A model generated the notes under the pieces. The model made no database searches and was not told the origin of the DNA. It worked only from the letters and a program-made list of their open reading frames with translations. A stretch of 48,512 nt of DNA from Oscillospiraceae bacterium (GTDB lineage Bacteria; Bacillota; Clostridia; Monoglobales; Monoglobaceae), in NCBI GenBank assembly GCA_015068845.1, contig SVJR01000007.1, forward strand, positions 1-48,512. The letters run 5' to 3'. The first letter of the stretch is position 1, and each line of letters begins with the position of its first letter. This document shows positions 23,551 through 33,732 of the stretch, in pieces. Position numbers and translations under genes: made by a program.

Positions 23551-25008
23551 TTATTTCGAGAGCTGATCAATACCCTTTTTGATACGGCTGATTGTTTCGT
23601 CCTTGCCCAAGATATGAGCAAGTTCAACACCACCGCCGGGGGTAAATGCTTTGCCCGAAACCGCAACACGAACAGGCCACAGAATTCTGCCGTTTTTGAG
23701 TTCCAGTCTTTCAACAAGGGCAATAAGCTCGTCGTGAATATTCTCTTTTGTCCAATCCGAAATACCTTCGAGCACGGGGAGAACTGCCTGAAGTGCTTCA
23801 AGTGAATTTTCGGGGTTGGTTTTCATCTTTTTATGAGTGTAAAGCTCGCTTGCGTATTCGGGGAGGTTATCAAAGAAGTCAACCTGCTCGGGGATATCCG
23901 AAAGCTTTTCGCATCTGGGCTGAAGAAGCTCGGACACCAGTTTTAAGTCAATTGCGGGGCTTGTTATAACGCCGTCATAGTAGGGAAGTGCCATTTCGTG
24001 GAACTTCTCGGGCGCAAGTTCTCTGATATATTCGCCGTTGAGCCATGCAAGCTTCTTTTCGTCAAAAATTGCAGGAGATTTGCTGATACCCTTGATATCA
24101 AAGACCTCGATAAGCTCGTCAACGGTAAATTTTTCCCGCTCGTCGCCGGGTGCCCAGCCGAGAAGGGTGATATAGTTAACAATTGCTTCCTTGAGGTAGC
24201 CTTTTGCAATAAAGTCCTCATAAGATGCGTCGCCGTGACGCTTTGAAAGCTTGTTGTTAGCATCCTTCATAACAGGAGAAACGTGAACATAGGTGGGGAT
24301 TTCCCAACCGAATGCTTCATACAAAAGATTGTACTTGGGTGTTGATGAAAGATACTCGCTGCCACGGATAATGTGGGTAATATTCATAAGATGGTCATCA
24401 ATTACATTTGCAAAGTTGTAAGTAGGAAGACCGTCAGCCTTCAGGAGAACATTATCGTCAAGAATTGCATTCTCCACCGAGATTTCGCCAAACACTTCGT
24501 CCTTGAATGTTGTTTTGCCGTGGGTGGGCATCTTCTGGCGGATTACATAGGGAACACCCGCTTTGAGCTTTTCCTCTATTTCCTCCTTGGAAAGCTTGCT
24601 GCAAAGACCGTCATACTTGGTGGGAACCTTCATAACCGTCTGTCTTTGGCGAAGGTCTTCAAGGCGTTCCTTGTCGCAGAAACAATAGTATGCGTGACCC
24701 GTTTCAACCAGCTTTTCCGCATATTCCTTATAGATATTGCGTCTTTCGCTCTGAATGTAGGGACCGTATTCGCCGCCGATATCCGGACCTTCGTCGTGGA
24801 TAAGGCCGGTATCCTTCATTGTTCTGTAAATTACATCAACAGCGCCCTCAACATAGCGTTCCTGGTCGGTGTCCTCAATTCTCAAAATAAACTTACCGCC
24901 CTGGGACTTTGCCAGAAGATATGCATAAAGGGCTGTTCGGAGGTTACCTATATGCATATAGCCTGTGGGACTGGGTGCAAATCTTGTTCTTACTTCTTTT
25001 GTGTTCAT
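23551..25008 (-). CDS. gltX: glutamyl-tRNA synthetase
   Basis: 485 residues. Class I synthetase with the HIGH-type motif [38 protein letters not shown], a zinc-like segment [11 protein letters not shown], and KLSKRHGD as the KMSKS-type loop. The C-terminal anticodon-binding domain ends [13 protein letters not shown]. Length is typical for the bacterial enzyme. It follows AAAGGA with an 11-base spacing. It lies downstream of hpt on the same strand. Confidence 0.97.
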   Translation of the reverse strand: MNTKEVRTRFAPSPTGYMHIGNLRTALYAYLLAKSQGGKFILRIEDTDQERYVEGAVDVIYRTMKDTGLIHDEGPDIGGEYGPYIQSERRNIYKEYAEKLVETGHAYYCFCDKERLEDLRQRQTVMKVPTKYDGLCSKLSKEEIEEKLKAGVPYVIRQKMPTHGKTTFKDEVFGEISVENAILDDNVLLKADGLPTYNFANVIDDHLMNITHIIRGSEYLSSTPKYNLLYEAFGWEIPTYVHVSPVMKDANNKLSKRHGDASYEDFIAKGYLKEAIVNYITLLGWAPGDEREKFTVDELIEVFDIKGISKSPAIFDEKKLAWLNGEYIRELAPEKFHEMALPYYDGVITSPAIDLKLVSELLQPRCEKLSDIPEQVDFFDNLPEYASELYTHKKMKTNPENSLEALQAVLPVLEGISDWTKENIHDELIALVERLELKNGRILWPVRVAVSGKAFTPGGGVELAHILGKDETISRIKKGIDQLSK

Positions 25009-25055
25009 AGTTTTTCAATCCTTTCTTTACTGTAAAACGCGCGAAGTTAGGAATT

Positions 25056-25586
25056 TTACTCCGCTTCTATGTATCCAAGGTATGGCAAATTTCTGTATTT
25101 TTCCGCATAGTCAAGCCCGTAACCGATAACAAACTTATCCGGAATTTCAAAGCCCAGATAATCTATATCGATTTCACATTCTCTGCGGCTGGGCTTACTG
25201 AGGCATGACGCAAGCTTCAGGGTTTTGGGCTGTCTTTCGCTGAGGAGCTTGAATACTTCACGCATGGTAAAGCCGCTGTCAATTATATCCTCTACCAGAA
25301 GAACATTCTGACCAAAGATGTCGCATTCGACATCTTTGGTTATCCTTACCGTACCTGAACTTTCGGTGCTTTTACCGTAGCTTTCGGCTTTCAGGAAATA
25401 GACCTCTGTATCAAGATTTATTTTCTTCAAAAGGTCACTCATAAACATAAATGCGCCCTTGAGCACACCTACAACTATCAGCTTTTCGCCGCTAAAGTCT
25501 CGGTTAATTTGTTCTGCAAGCTCGGACACTTTTTTATCCAGTGTAGCTTCATCTACCAGAACTTTACTTTTCTTCAACAGTTCCAT
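25056..25586 (-). CDS. hpt: hypoxanthine-guanine phosphoribosyltransferase
   Basis: 176 residues. Purine salvage enzyme converting hypoxanthine and guanine to IMP and GMP with PRPP. Motifs: VVGVLKGAFMFMSDL, the flexible catalytic loop region KAESYGKST, the PRPP loop VLLVEDIIDSGFTM, and VGYGLDYAEKYRNLPYLG near the C-terminus. It overlaps the end of tilS by 23 bp, the conserved tilS-hpt pairing of Firmicutes. Confidence 0.96.
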   Translation of the reverse strand: MELLKKSKVLVDEATLDKKVSELAEQINRDFSGEKLIVVGVLKGAFMFMSDLLKKINLDTEVYFLKAESYGKSTESSGTVRITKDVECDIFGQNVLLVEDIIDSGFTMREVFKLLSERQPKTLKLASCLSKPSRRECEIDIDYLGFEIPDKFVIGYGLDYAEKYRNLPYLGYIEAE

Positions 25587-26967
25587 ATTTAATCACCAAT
25601 GCCCTCTCTGTATCTTTGGTTACTTTGTATTTTTCACTTACACGGCTGCCCACAATGGCAACAACCTCGTCACCGGTGCAAAGCAGCGGAATTTTGTTTC
25701 TGTCGTTCTTGGGTATTTTTTCGTCTATAAATACACTTTTTATCTTTTTAGTGCGACCATCGGGGAACCATACAATTCTGTCACCGTCTCTGCGGCTTCG
25801 CAAAAACAGCGGTTGCGCGCCTATCTTGTCGAGATCTGCCATCGTTTCATTTATCGCGCATTTATATCCCTTTGCATCTACTTCCGCAAATGAAATTTCC
25901 TTAGCTATACTCTCAACAAACACGCCTTCATCAACAGTTACTTCGGCAAAGAATTCATTTTCGTCGTCTATCGCCACAAAAGAAGGTGCTGTAAAAGCCA
26001 GCCAGCCATAGCTGATATTGGCATTTAGTCCTTGCGGAAGGTCAATTGAAGAACCTGTTTCGTTATCGAGCAGCTTGAAAATATCTTCAATATGAGTTTT
26101 GGAAAGTTTTATATCTTTCATAGCCTCAGCCGCTGCAAGCCGGACAATCCGCACCGCAACAGATTTTTCAAGAAGTTTTAACGAGTCGATATGAAGAGCA
26201 TTCGGTTTTTGGGACGGCATAGGGCTTGCAAGCCTTGCATAAAGCCGTTTTGCATATCCATTGAGGAAATCAGCATCCTCTGTGGCTGTCTCGGCAAGTC
26301 GCGATAGTGCATCGCAGACCTCCGGATTAAACTCCTGTTCAAGATACGGAATAAGCCGGTTGCGGATTTTGTTACGGGTGTAATCGTTATCTGCATTTGT
26401 TGCATCTGTGCAAAATTCCAGATTGTTTTTTTTGCAATATTCCTCAATTTCGCGCCGTGAAATATCAAGCACAGGTCTGATTACTACGTCTTCACGGGTA
26501 TGTGGGATTCCGGAAAGTCCGTCAATCCCCGTGCCGCGGATAATCCGCATAAGCACGGTTTCGGCATTGTCGTTCTGATTATGTGCTGTCGCAATTTTAG
26601 TAAGCTTGTGCTTTTGGGAAAGTTCAGCAAAAAAGTCATACCGTGCCTTTCTGCCGGCTTCCTCCACCGTCAGTTTTTCCGCTTTGGCAAGTCCGGCAAC
26701 ATCTGTTTTCCGGGTAAAGACCTTTATCCCAAGCTGTTTGCAAAGCTCTGCGACAAACTTTTCGTCATTATCTGCGGCTTCGCCACGAAGTCCGTGGTTA
26801 AGGTGAGCGCAAAACACTTCAAAGCCTATGGCTTGCTTCAGCCGGCTTAAAATATGCAGCATACACACCGAATCCGCTCCGCCGGAAACAGCAGCAAGAA
26901 CACGGTCGCCGCTTTTTATCATATTAAACTGTGAAATTGTCCCGAGAACCTTTTCCTCAGTCGTCAC
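25564..26967 (-). CDS. tilS: tRNA(Ile)-lysidine synthase
   Basis: 467 residues from the GTG at 26967 (MTTEEKVLGTISQF), preceded by GGAGTGGAAGG. A TTG 39 bp upstream would overlap dnaB far more and lacks a ribosome site. It modifies C34 of the CAU-anticodon tRNA-Ile to lysidine, allowing AUA decoding. PP-loop SGGADS at 28-33; CAHLNHGLRGEAADNDE, ATAHNQNDNAETVLMRIIRGTG and LIRPVL-like VVIRPVLDISR follow, with a C-terminal substrate-binding domain. It overlaps dnaB by 11 bp and hpt by 23 bp. Confidence 0.93.
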   Translation of the reverse strand: MTTEEKVLGTISQFNMIKSGDRVLAAVSGGADSVCMLHILSRLKQAIGFEVFCAHLNHGLRGEAADNDEKFVAELCKQLGIKVFTRKTDVAGLAKAEKLTVEEAGRKARYDFFAELSQKHKLTKIATAHNQNDNAETVLMRIIRGTGIDGLSGIPHTREDVVIRPVLDISRREIEEYCKKNNLEFCTDATNADNDYTRNKIRNRLIPYLEQEFNPEVCDALSRLAETATEDADFLNGYAKRLYARLASPMPSQKPNALHIDSLKLLEKSVAVRIVRLAAAEAMKDIKLSKTHIEDIFKLLDNETGSSIDLPQGLNANISYGWLAFTAPSFVAIDDENEFFAEVTVDEGVFVESIAKEISFAEVDAKGYKCAINETMADLDKIGAQPLFLRSRRDGDRIVWFPDGRTKKIKSVFIDEKIPKNDRNKIPLLCTGDEVVAIVGSRVSEKYKVTKDTERALVIKYGTVEEK

Positions 26968-28333
26968 GCCTTCCACTCCAATTTGAGAATTTTGTATATT
27001 CGCCAAGCCAGGTCAGATATTCATCGCCCATCTCGCCGCCTCTGTGTTTTGCAAAATTACATTTTGTTTTGTTTGGTTCCTCCACCTCAGGGTTATATGC
27101 GCCCTCACGGGAAAGGAATATAACTATATCGGCATCCTGCTCAATTGCACCGGATTCTCTCAGGTCGCTGAGCATAGGTTCTTTCTTTTCACGCTTTTCA
27201 ACCGCACGGTTAAGCTGTGACAGGGCAATTACCGGAATATTGAGGTCCTTTGACAAAAGCTTCAGCGACCTCGAAATTTCCTCAATCGCCTTCATTCGGT
27301 TTCCGTCCTTACGGTTGTCACTTATCAACTGGATATAGTCAATAACAACCATACCGAGATTGTGTTCAAGCTTGAGTTTGCGGCAGCGTGCACAGATTTC
27401 CTCAACCGTAATGGTTGATGTATCGTCTATATAGATATTTGTGTTACCAAGAACATCTACCGCTTCACCTATTCTCTCCCATTCATCGTCTTTAATATCA
27501 CCTTTTTTGATAGCCTCAGCGGTCACCATTGATTCACTTGAGAGCATTCTTGCCACAAGCTGAACCGCAGGCATTTCAAGGTTGAATATCGCAACCGTTG
27601 CACCGCTTCCCGTTGCTGCGTTCTGTGCAATATTCAGGGCAAAACTGGTTTTACCTGCACCGGGTCGTGCTGCGATAATTATAAGTTCCGAGCCGTGAAG
27701 ACCCGCTGTTCTCCTGTCGATATCCACAAAGCCCGTAGAAATTCCCGTTACATCCTCGCCTTTGTTGGAAAGCTCGGAGATATTTTCAACCAACTGACCG
27801 AGAGGGCGACTGATATGAACGGGACCGCTGCCCTGGTTTTCGGCTGTAATATTTATCATTTCCTGCTGGGCTGTGCCGAGTATGCTCTCGACCTCGTCGG
27901 TTTCCCGATAGCAGGAGTCGGATATTTTATCCGCCATTTTAATCAGCTTACGCAAAGTCGCCTTTTCGGCAACAATTTTTGCATAATGCTTTATATTGCT
28001 TGTTGTGGGAACCATATTCATCGTTTCCATAACAAAACCGAGTCCACCGACCTTATCAAAGGTACCGCGAATGGTCAGCTGGTCCTTTATGGTAACGATA
28101 TCAATCGGCTTGCCCATATTAAACAGCTCGCACACCGTAAGGAACAATTCCTTGTGGCGCTCAATATAAAAATCGTCCGCTTTACATATAGTCGTTGCTT
28201 CGGGAATACATTGCCCGTCAAGCAACATTGCGCCAAGAACCGACAGCTCGGCTTCACGGCTATACGGCACCGCTCTGTCCTGTGCGGAGCTTTGAACACC
28301 TTCTATATTTTCAATATCCTGCCGTACCTCCAA
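26957..28333 (-). CDS. dnaB: replicative DNA helicase
   Basis: 458 residues (DnaB of E. coli, DnaC of B. subtilis). The N-terminal helical domain starts VPYSREAELSVLGAMLLDGQ. The RecA-like domain has Walker A ARPGAGKTSFALN, FNLEMP, Walker B MVVIDYIQLI, ALSQLNRAVEKRE and the arginine-finger region. Hexameric replication-fork helicase. The start is a TTG, supported by AAGGAGGG at good spacing. It sits in the conserved rplI-dnaB order. Confidence 0.97.
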   Translation of the reverse strand: MEVRQDIENIEGVQSSAQDRAVPYSREAELSVLGAMLLDGQCIPEATTICKADDFYIERHKELFLTVCELFNMGKPIDIVTIKDQLTIRGTFDKVGGLGFVMETMNMVPTTSNIKHYAKIVAEKATLRKLIKMADKISDSCYRETDEVESILGTAQQEMINITAENQGSGPVHISRPLGQLVENISELSNKGEDVTGISTGFVDIDRRTAGLHGSELIIIAARPGAGKTSFALNIAQNAATGSGATVAIFNLEMPAVQLVARMLSSESMVTAEAIKKGDIKDDEWERIGEAVDVLGNTNIYIDDTSTITVEEICARCRKLKLEHNLGMVVIDYIQLISDNRKDGNRMKAIEEISRSLKLLSKDLNIPVIALSQLNRAVEKREKKEPMLSDLRESGAIEQDADIVIFLSREGAYNPEVEEPNKTKCNFAKHRGGEMGDEYLTWLGEYTKFSNWSGRRDD

Positions 28334-28365
28334 TGTAATCCCTCCTTTTTCTCAAAATACTTTTC

Positions 28366-28815
28366 TTATTTCTGCTCGGTAACTTCCACCTTGAACGAGC
28401 CTGAAATTCCGGTATAGAGTTTTACCGGAACCTCAATTGTTCCGCAGGTTTTTATGCCGTCCTTGAGTTCGATTTTTCTTTTGTCTATATCAATTTTAAA
28501 CTGGGCTTTGAGAGCCTCAGCAACATCCTTTGATGTTATTGAGCCGAACAGCTTGCCGCCACTTCCTGCTTTTGCTGACATTTTAACCGTGATTTCCTTC
28601 ATTCTTTCGGCAATATTGCGTGCCTTCTCTTCTTCAAGGTTTCTGCGGTACGCCTCAGCGCCCTTTTTACCCTCAAGCTCATTGAGAGCCTGCTTGTTTG
28701 CCTCAATCGCAAGGCCCTTCGGAAAAAGGAAGTTGCGTGCATAGCCGTCGCTTACATTTATAAGGTCACCCTTTTTACCCTGTGCCTTTACATCCTGTGT
28801 GAGTATAACTTTCAT
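28366..28815 (-). CDS. rplI: 50S ribosomal protein L9
   Basis: 149 residues, full length. The N-terminal 23S rRNA-binding domain is [20 protein letters not shown] with [14 protein letters not shown]; a long connecting helix follows ([18 protein letters not shown]) and the C-terminal domain has [19 protein letters not shown]. It follows AAGGAAGGAT and sits between gdpP and dnaB, as in B. subtilis. Confidence 0.98.
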   Translation of the reverse strand: MKVILTQDVKAQGKKGDLINVSDGYARNFLFPKGLAIEANKQALNELEGKKGAEAYRRNLEEEKARNIAERMKEITVKMSAKAGSGGKLFGSITSKDVAEALKAQFKIDIDKRKIELKDGIKTCGTIEVPVKLYTGISGSFKVEVTEQK

Positions 28816-28851
28816 AACTTTTATCCTTCCTTTCGGTTATTTCTGCTTAAA

Positions 28852-30867
28852 TTACTGGCTGAGAACCTCGTCAATTGCGTTTTTCAGCATATCCGTAGCT
28901 TCCTCAATAGATACATCGTCGAGCTGTGCACCGGCAATGGTAATATGTCCGCCGCCGCCAAGCTTTTCAAGAATAACCTGAACATTTACCGTTTCCAGCG
29001 ACCTGCCGCTTATCATAACGCGGTTGCCGTTTTTGGCAATTACAAACGACGCTTCAATCCCTGATATATCAAGGAGTTCGTCTGCCGCCTGAGCAACAGT
29101 TACCGAGATATTGGGGCATTCCTCATACAGATACGAGAATGCAATATTCTCGCGGTATATTTCTGCCGTTTTGATAATATCAGCTTTGGCAACATAATTC
29201 TGCAAGTCAGTTTTGAAAAGTCGGCGGACGCTTACCGTATCAACGCCCATTCGCCTGAGGTATGACGCCGCTTCAAAGGTTCTGACGCCGGCTTTAAAGG
29301 TAAAGCCCTTTGTGTCCATATAAATACCTGCATAAAGTGCTTCTGCCTCCATTTTGTTAAGGCGCTGTCCGTCCTGAATATACTGGAGAATTTCGGTTAT
29401 CATTTCGCAGGTGGACGAAGCATAAGGCTCGTGATAAATCAGAACAGCCTTTTCGATAAAGTCCTCACTGCGGCGATGATGGTCAATAAGGACAATTTCC
29501 TTTGCGTGCTGTAACAGCTCGCTGCATTCCACCATTCCGGGGCGGTGAACATCCACCACTATAACCAGCGATTCCGTATTGAAGAGGTTAAGTGCCTGCT
29601 CGGACGAAATAAATGCATCCTCGTACTCGCTGAGCTTTGAGAATTCGTCAATCAGAAGCTTTGCATTACTTGTCTGTCGGTTTGAAATTATATATGCATC
29701 CTTGCCACGGCTTTTAACCGCTTTAAAAAGACCGATTGAGGCGCCGATACTGTCCATATCGGAACTTGTGTGCCCCATAATGAACACCTTGCCCGAATGG
29801 TCAATAAGCTCACGCAGGGCGTGGGCAACAACCCTTGCCTTAACCTTGGTGCGTTTTTCAACTTCCCGGGTTTTTGCACCGAAGAATCTGAAGTTCTCAC
29901 CTTCACGGATAACCACCTGGTCACCACCGCGGCCAAGTGCCATATCAATCGCAAGCCTTGCATATTTATCGTTTTCCATAGCATCGGCACCGGATTTACC
30001 CACGCCGATACTGAGGGTAACGGGAATTTTATTTTCAAAGTTTATTGCACGGACTTCATCAAGGACACTGAACTTGTTTTCCATTATCTTTGCAAAATCC
30101 TTGTTACTGAAGAATACAATAAACTTGTCTCTTTCGTACTTTCTGAGAATTCCGTTGCCGAGAGCAACCCACGCATTAACCTTTTGCTCAATCTCGCCAA
30201 GTAGCGCACCGTGGTTTGAATCCGCAGTTTCTTTCAGAACCTCGTCATAGTTATCTATAATAACTACACATTCAATCATTCGTTCGTCTTCACGAAGCTT
30301 TATTGCGTGGACCTCTTCGGTTTTATCTATAAAATAGATAACCACAAGGTCACTTCTGCCGCTCGGTTTGGTGGTGTTTGCGCGGGCAACATTCCCCCAT
30401 ACCTCGTAATGATTTTCACCTATTTTAATGTTGATACGGGTATGTTCATCGCTTTGAGTGAACTTGCTTATCTGAATTTCGGGTACAAGCTCACTCACCT
30501 TTGTACCAAACAATCCGCTCTGGTCAACCGCCTTGCGGAAATTGTCGTTATACCAGGTGATTTCGCCTGCCATATTGGTTACAACAAGGGGCGCCGGATA
30601 GTTAAACAGCGTACCTCTGGAGTTATCGTTAAGGCAGAAATCAAGATGCTCTATATACCCAACGAATTCCTTCCGGCTCTTTCTGATATGATATACCTCA
30701 TAGGATAAAACGCAGACGGTAATTGCAAGAACCCAAAGTGCCTCGGGCCGCTTTTCAGCCAGAAGAGCAATACCCAGCGCAAGTAATATTACAGCATAAA
30801 CTGCAATTTTTATATAACGGCGCTTTGTGTTAAAAAAGCTGTTTGCAGATTTATTTTCAATTTTCAT
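28852..30867 (-). CDS. gdpP: c-di-AMP phosphodiesterase GdpP
   Basis: 671 residues, membrane bound. Two N-terminal transmembrane segments (about 16-55), a PAS domain (about 75-160), a degenerate GGDEF domain (about 175-310) and a C-terminal DHH/DHHA1 module. Phosphodiesterase motifs: MGHTSSDMDSIGAS, VVDVHRPG, LIDHHRRSED and GGGGHITIAG. It hydrolyses c-di-AMP to pApA and so sets levels of a messenger controlling potassium, osmotic and cell-wall homeostasis. Start behind TGGAGG. The yybS-gdpP-rplI order matches B. subtilis. Confidence 0.96.
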   Translation of the reverse strand: MKIENKSANSFFNTKRRYIKIAVYAVILLALGIALLAEKRPEALWVLAITVCVLSYEVYHIRKSRKEFVGYIEHLDFCLNDNSRGTLFNYPAPLVVTNMAGEITWYNDNFRKAVDQSGLFGTKVSELVPEIQISKFTQSDEHTRINIKIGENHYEVWGNVARANTTKPSGRSDLVVIYFIDKTEEVHAIKLREDERMIECVVIIDNYDEVLKETADSNHGALLGEIEQKVNAWVALGNGILRKYERDKFIVFFSNKDFAKIMENKFSVLDEVRAINFENKIPVTLSIGVGKSGADAMENDKYARLAIDMALGRGGDQVVIREGENFRFFGAKTREVEKRTKVKARVVAHALRELIDHSGKVFIMGHTSSDMDSIGASIGLFKAVKSRGKDAYIISNRQTSNAKLLIDEFSKLSEYEDAFISSEQALNLFNTESLVIVVDVHRPGMVECSELLQHAKEIVLIDHHRRSEDFIEKAVLIYHEPYASSTCEMITEILQYIQDGQRLNKMEAEALYAGIYMDTKGFTFKAGVRTFEAASYLRRMGVDTVSVRRLFKTDLQNYVAKADIIKTAEIYRENIAFSYLYEECPNISVTVAQAADELLDISGIEASFVIAKNGNRVMISGRSLETVNVQVILEKLGGGGHITIAGAQLDDVSIEEATDMLKNAIDEVLSQ

Positions 30868-30891
30868 TTTTGAACCTCCATACCAGGGAAC

Positions 30892-31887
30892 TTAAAGTCC
30901 CGTACCGTTTCCGGTTTCAAGTCCGCGAAAATCACGGCCGCTGTCCAATATTCCAATCATTATCAGAATATTGGAAATGATACTCACCAGTATTCCGCCA
31001 AGCATCATAACAGCACCGTAGATAAGAAATCTGGCAGGTGCCGCCTTGATACTGCCTTTCAGTTTGAAATCAATAAATGACAGACCGCAAACCGCAAGAA
31101 TTGAATGCATAATAAGAACCACATTGGCAAGAACCGCTCCAAAAGAGCTTTCCGCATTGGTAAACATAAACAAGAGATACGCAAGCACAGATATAACTGC
31201 CATACCTCTGGTAGCACGGATATGTGAAAACGGCAGCACTGCTATCGGCGCAAGTTTTGCCCGTTTGATAACAAATCCTGAAACACGGACCGTTATGTAC
31301 CCGGCAAACAATGAGCTGATAACCACAATTGACGGGAAGTACAGCCGCATTACAAATTCGAGAGCACCGAAAAGTGTTTCCGTTAACGCTTCGGGAGTAA
31401 TTCCGTTATCCTTTGCCAAAGTTTCGCCAAGAGTATCGGTAACGCCCTTCATAAGGGCTTTGGTTTGTTCAATCACCTCAGCAAACATTTCGTCAATGCC
31501 CTTGCCAATCAGGAATTCAATAACCACAAGCTCAAAGACCCAGCCCAGACATACTACCAGTGCAGTTGCAAATATGCTGTAAAAGAACGGTTTGCGTCTG
31601 CCGAGCATATACCCCGCAACCGCACCGGGCAGAATTGACATAAGGATAGTGGATACTGCCGCAACAATACCGTCACCAAGCAAAACTGCAACAAAAAACA
31701 CCGCTGTTACCGCCGGGATTATAACCTTAAATCCATTCCGTGCCGCAAGCGCCGCCATTGGAACGCCACAGGCAAATACGCCTATGACCGAGAACAACGG
31801 AACAAATCTGTTCAACAGCATAAGCACGGCAGTGAGAGCCACCATCCTCGCTCCTTCACGCAGGGCACGGGTATTTTCATTTTTCAT
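30892..31887 (-). CDS. yybS: YybS-family (DUF2232) membrane protein
   Basis: 331 residues with about eight hydrophobic segments, starting MKNENTRALREGARMVALTA. The family is encoded upstream of gdpP in many Firmicutes; it resembles S-component-like transport proteins, but its function is not established. The ribosome site is weak (GGTG 9 bp upstream). First gene after the promoter of the long housekeeping run down to gltX. About half of the reverse strand is also open here, which is ignored as a shadow. Confidence 0.85.
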   Translation of the reverse strand: MKNENTRALREGARMVALTAVLMLLNRFVPLFSVIGVFACGVPMAALAARNGFKVIIPAVTAVFFVAVLLGDGIVAAVSTILMSILPGAVAGYMLGRRKPFFYSIFATALVVCLGWVFELVVIEFLIGKGIDEMFAEVIEQTKALMKGVTDTLGETLAKDNGITPEALTETLFGALEFVMRLYFPSIVVISSLFAGYITVRVSGFVIKRAKLAPIAVLPFSHIRATRGMAVISVLAYLLFMFTNAESSFGAVLANVVLIMHSILAVCGLSFIDFKLKGSIKAAPARFLIYGAVMMLGGILVSIISNILIMIGILDSGRDFRGLETGNGTGL

Positions 31888-31961
31888 ATATTTAACACCA
31901 GGTTTCGTTTTTTATCTGATTGCAAATCGGCACAAGCCGACACTATACGCATTTTAATTGT

Positions 31962-31990
31962 ATTATAGCATACACCTTTGAAATCTGCAA
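31962..31990 (-). promoter_or_regulatory. promoter of the yybS-gdpP-rplI-dnaB-tilS-hpt-gltX run
   Basis: TTGCAG (31985-31990), 17 bp, TATAAT (31962-31967) on the minus strand. The 5' leader contains a small TCGGC/GCCGA hairpin (31927-31940). Confidence 0.75.
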
Positions 31991-32000
31991 GATATTTTAT

Positions 32001-32031
32001 AAAAAAATACACCGAAATTCTTCGGTGTATC
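32001..32031 (-). terminator. terminator of the amidohydrolase gene
   Basis: ATACACCGAA, 3-nt loop, complement, with T7 on the minus strand. Confidence 0.9.
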
Positions 32032-32042
32032 AGCCAAAATTT

Positions 32043-33653
32043 TTACACTTTTCTTCCGCCGAGATATGTGGCGCAAACTCTTAGCTTTCGTATTTCGTCA
32101 GGAGTCTTTCCAACTATGGAGTCGGACAGAACAACCAAATCCGCCAGCTTGCCGCATTCCAGGCTGCCCTTTATATCCTCCTCAAACGATGCATACGCAC
32201 CAAATGCCGTATAGCATTTAATGGCACGCATCAGATTAATGGATTGGTCAGGAGATATCACCGCTCCGGTCGAATGGTCGCGTCTTTCCATTGCTGCTGC
32301 AATACCGAAAAGCGGTGAGTATTCATCAATCACCATTGCGTCAGAGCCAAACGGGGTCATTACCCCCATTTTTTCAAAGCTTTTCAGAGGTATTAAACAT
32401 TCCTCACGGTCACCGTAATACTTCTCAAAAACGCCACCCCAGACCGACAGAAACCCCGGGTTGGGGATTGGAATAATTCCAAGAGCTTTTATCCGTTTTA
32501 TCTGTTCTTCGGTGCACAGAAAACAGTGTTCGATTCTATGTCTTGGATTGTGCCGCGGATACATTGACATTGCCTTTTCATACGAATTCAGCACCATATC
32601 AATCGCCTTGTCACCTGCTGCGTGTGCGGTCAGCTGAAATCCAGCTTTGTGTGCCGTTATAAATATTTCGTCCAGTTCTTTCTGTTCAAAAGTTGTCGGA
32701 AATAACTTGTTGCTGCCCACAATGAGAGTTGAGGTTGCACAAGTGCCGCCTACCGCAGAACCATCAACCATTATTTTGAGAGGGCCCTTTTTCAGCATAT
32801 TATCACCAAAGCCGGTATGAAAGCCCGAGCTTATCATTGTTTTTGCATTTTCTTTCTGGGCGTCCTTCCCGAAAAGCGTCCACAGCATTGTGTAGGTACG
32901 ACAGCCCAAAGCACCCGACTGCTTTGCCTTTTGCAAGGTGCGGAATGTCGCCTCACCGTAACCGCCTGCATCGTGAACCGAGGTTATTCCTTTTTTCAAA
33001 AGCTTTTGAGTGAAGCCTTGTATGCCGGCAACCAATGCTTCATCAGACGGCAAAATCGGTGAATTTTTCAGCATCATAAAATGTGCAGTTTCCTTCACCA
33101 GTCCCGTAAGCTTCCCATCTGTAGTTTTTATCGTGTGCTCTGACGGAAGCTGAAGCCCCGAGTCTTTTGCCAACGCAAATGCTTTGGAATTGCAGATACT
33201 CAGATGTCCGCTTACATGAACAAGCATAACCGGATTATCCGGCACGGCATTATCAAGCTCGTCCGCTGTTATATGCCGATTTTCTGCAAGCAGCTCGTGG
33301 TTGTAGCCGCTCCCAACTATCCATTCACCAATCTTTTTTGTTTTTGCAACATTTCCTAATTTTTCAAGCAAATCCGCGATTGTATTTACTCCGTCTTTTT
33401 GAGTAACACCAACTTGCGTTTCCGATTTTGCCTCTGCAACCGCCATATGGATATGGCAATCAATGAACCCCGGCAAAACAGCAGAGCCGCAAAGGTCAAT
33501 CTCCTCTGCCTCGCCTTTGGCAAGGCATTTTGCCTTGTTTATACTGCCTGCATAGATTATTTTATTATCCTCAATCAACAGAGCCTCGCATACAGTATCA
33601 TTTTTATCCGCAGTTATAATTTCTCCGTTATAAAACAGTATTTTCTTTGACAT
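32043..33653 (-). CDS. YtcJ-like amidohydrolase (Amidohydro_3)
   Basis: 536 residues. Metal-dependent hydrolase with GSAVLPGFIDCHIHMAVAEA (HxH metal site), an N-terminal beta-sandwich (LFYNGEIITADKNDTVCEAL), HAAGDKAIDMVLN and RHRIEHCFLC in the barrel, PFGSDAMVIDEYSP and the closing SLECGKLADLVVLS. Such enzymes hydrolyse N-acyl or amide bonds; substrate unknown and no signal peptide. It follows AAGGAGAAAG and ends at its own terminator. Confidence 0.9.
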   Translation of the reverse strand: MSKKILFYNGEIITADKNDTVCEALLIEDNKIIYAGSINKAKCLAKGEAEEIDLCGSAVLPGFIDCHIHMAVAEAKSETQVGVTQKDGVNTIADLLEKLGNVAKTKKIGEWIVGSGYNHELLAENRHITADELDNAVPDNPVMLVHVSGHLSICNSKAFALAKDSGLQLPSEHTIKTTDGKLTGLVKETAHFMMLKNSPILPSDEALVAGIQGFTQKLLKKGITSVHDAGGYGEATFRTLQKAKQSGALGCRTYTMLWTLFGKDAQKENAKTMISSGFHTGFGDNMLKKGPLKIMVDGSAVGGTCATSTLIVGSNKLFPTTFEQKELDEIFITAHKAGFQLTAHAAGDKAIDMVLNSYEKAMSMYPRHNPRHRIEHCFLCTEEQIKRIKALGIIPIPNPGFLSVWGGVFEKYYGDREECLIPLKSFEKMGVMTPFGSDAMVIDEYSPLFGIAAAMERRDHSTGAVISPDQSINLMRAIKCYTAFGAYASFEEDIKGSLECGKLADLVVLSDSIVGKTPDEIRKLRVCATYLGGRKV

Positions 33654-33702
33654 AAAGCTTTCTCCTTAAAACCAATATGTCATATTTTGCCCGAAATACT
33701 GC

Positions 33703-33732
33703 AAAAAACTCCGTTTTAAAACGGAGTTTTTT
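33703..33732 (-). terminator. terminator after the stalk-domain gene
   Basis: Perfect palindrome AAAAAACTCCGTTTT and its complement. U-rich both ways; the stalk gene's stop codon is at its edge. Confidence 0.9.

Noticed and set aside
29579-30250. Long open frame of 223 codons on the plus strand inside gdpP
   Set aside because: It is antisense to a clearly conserved gene, with no ribosome site or recognisable protein features; a codon-bias shadow. The same applies to the 247-codon frame antisense to ecfA2 and the 179-codon frame antisense to E2.
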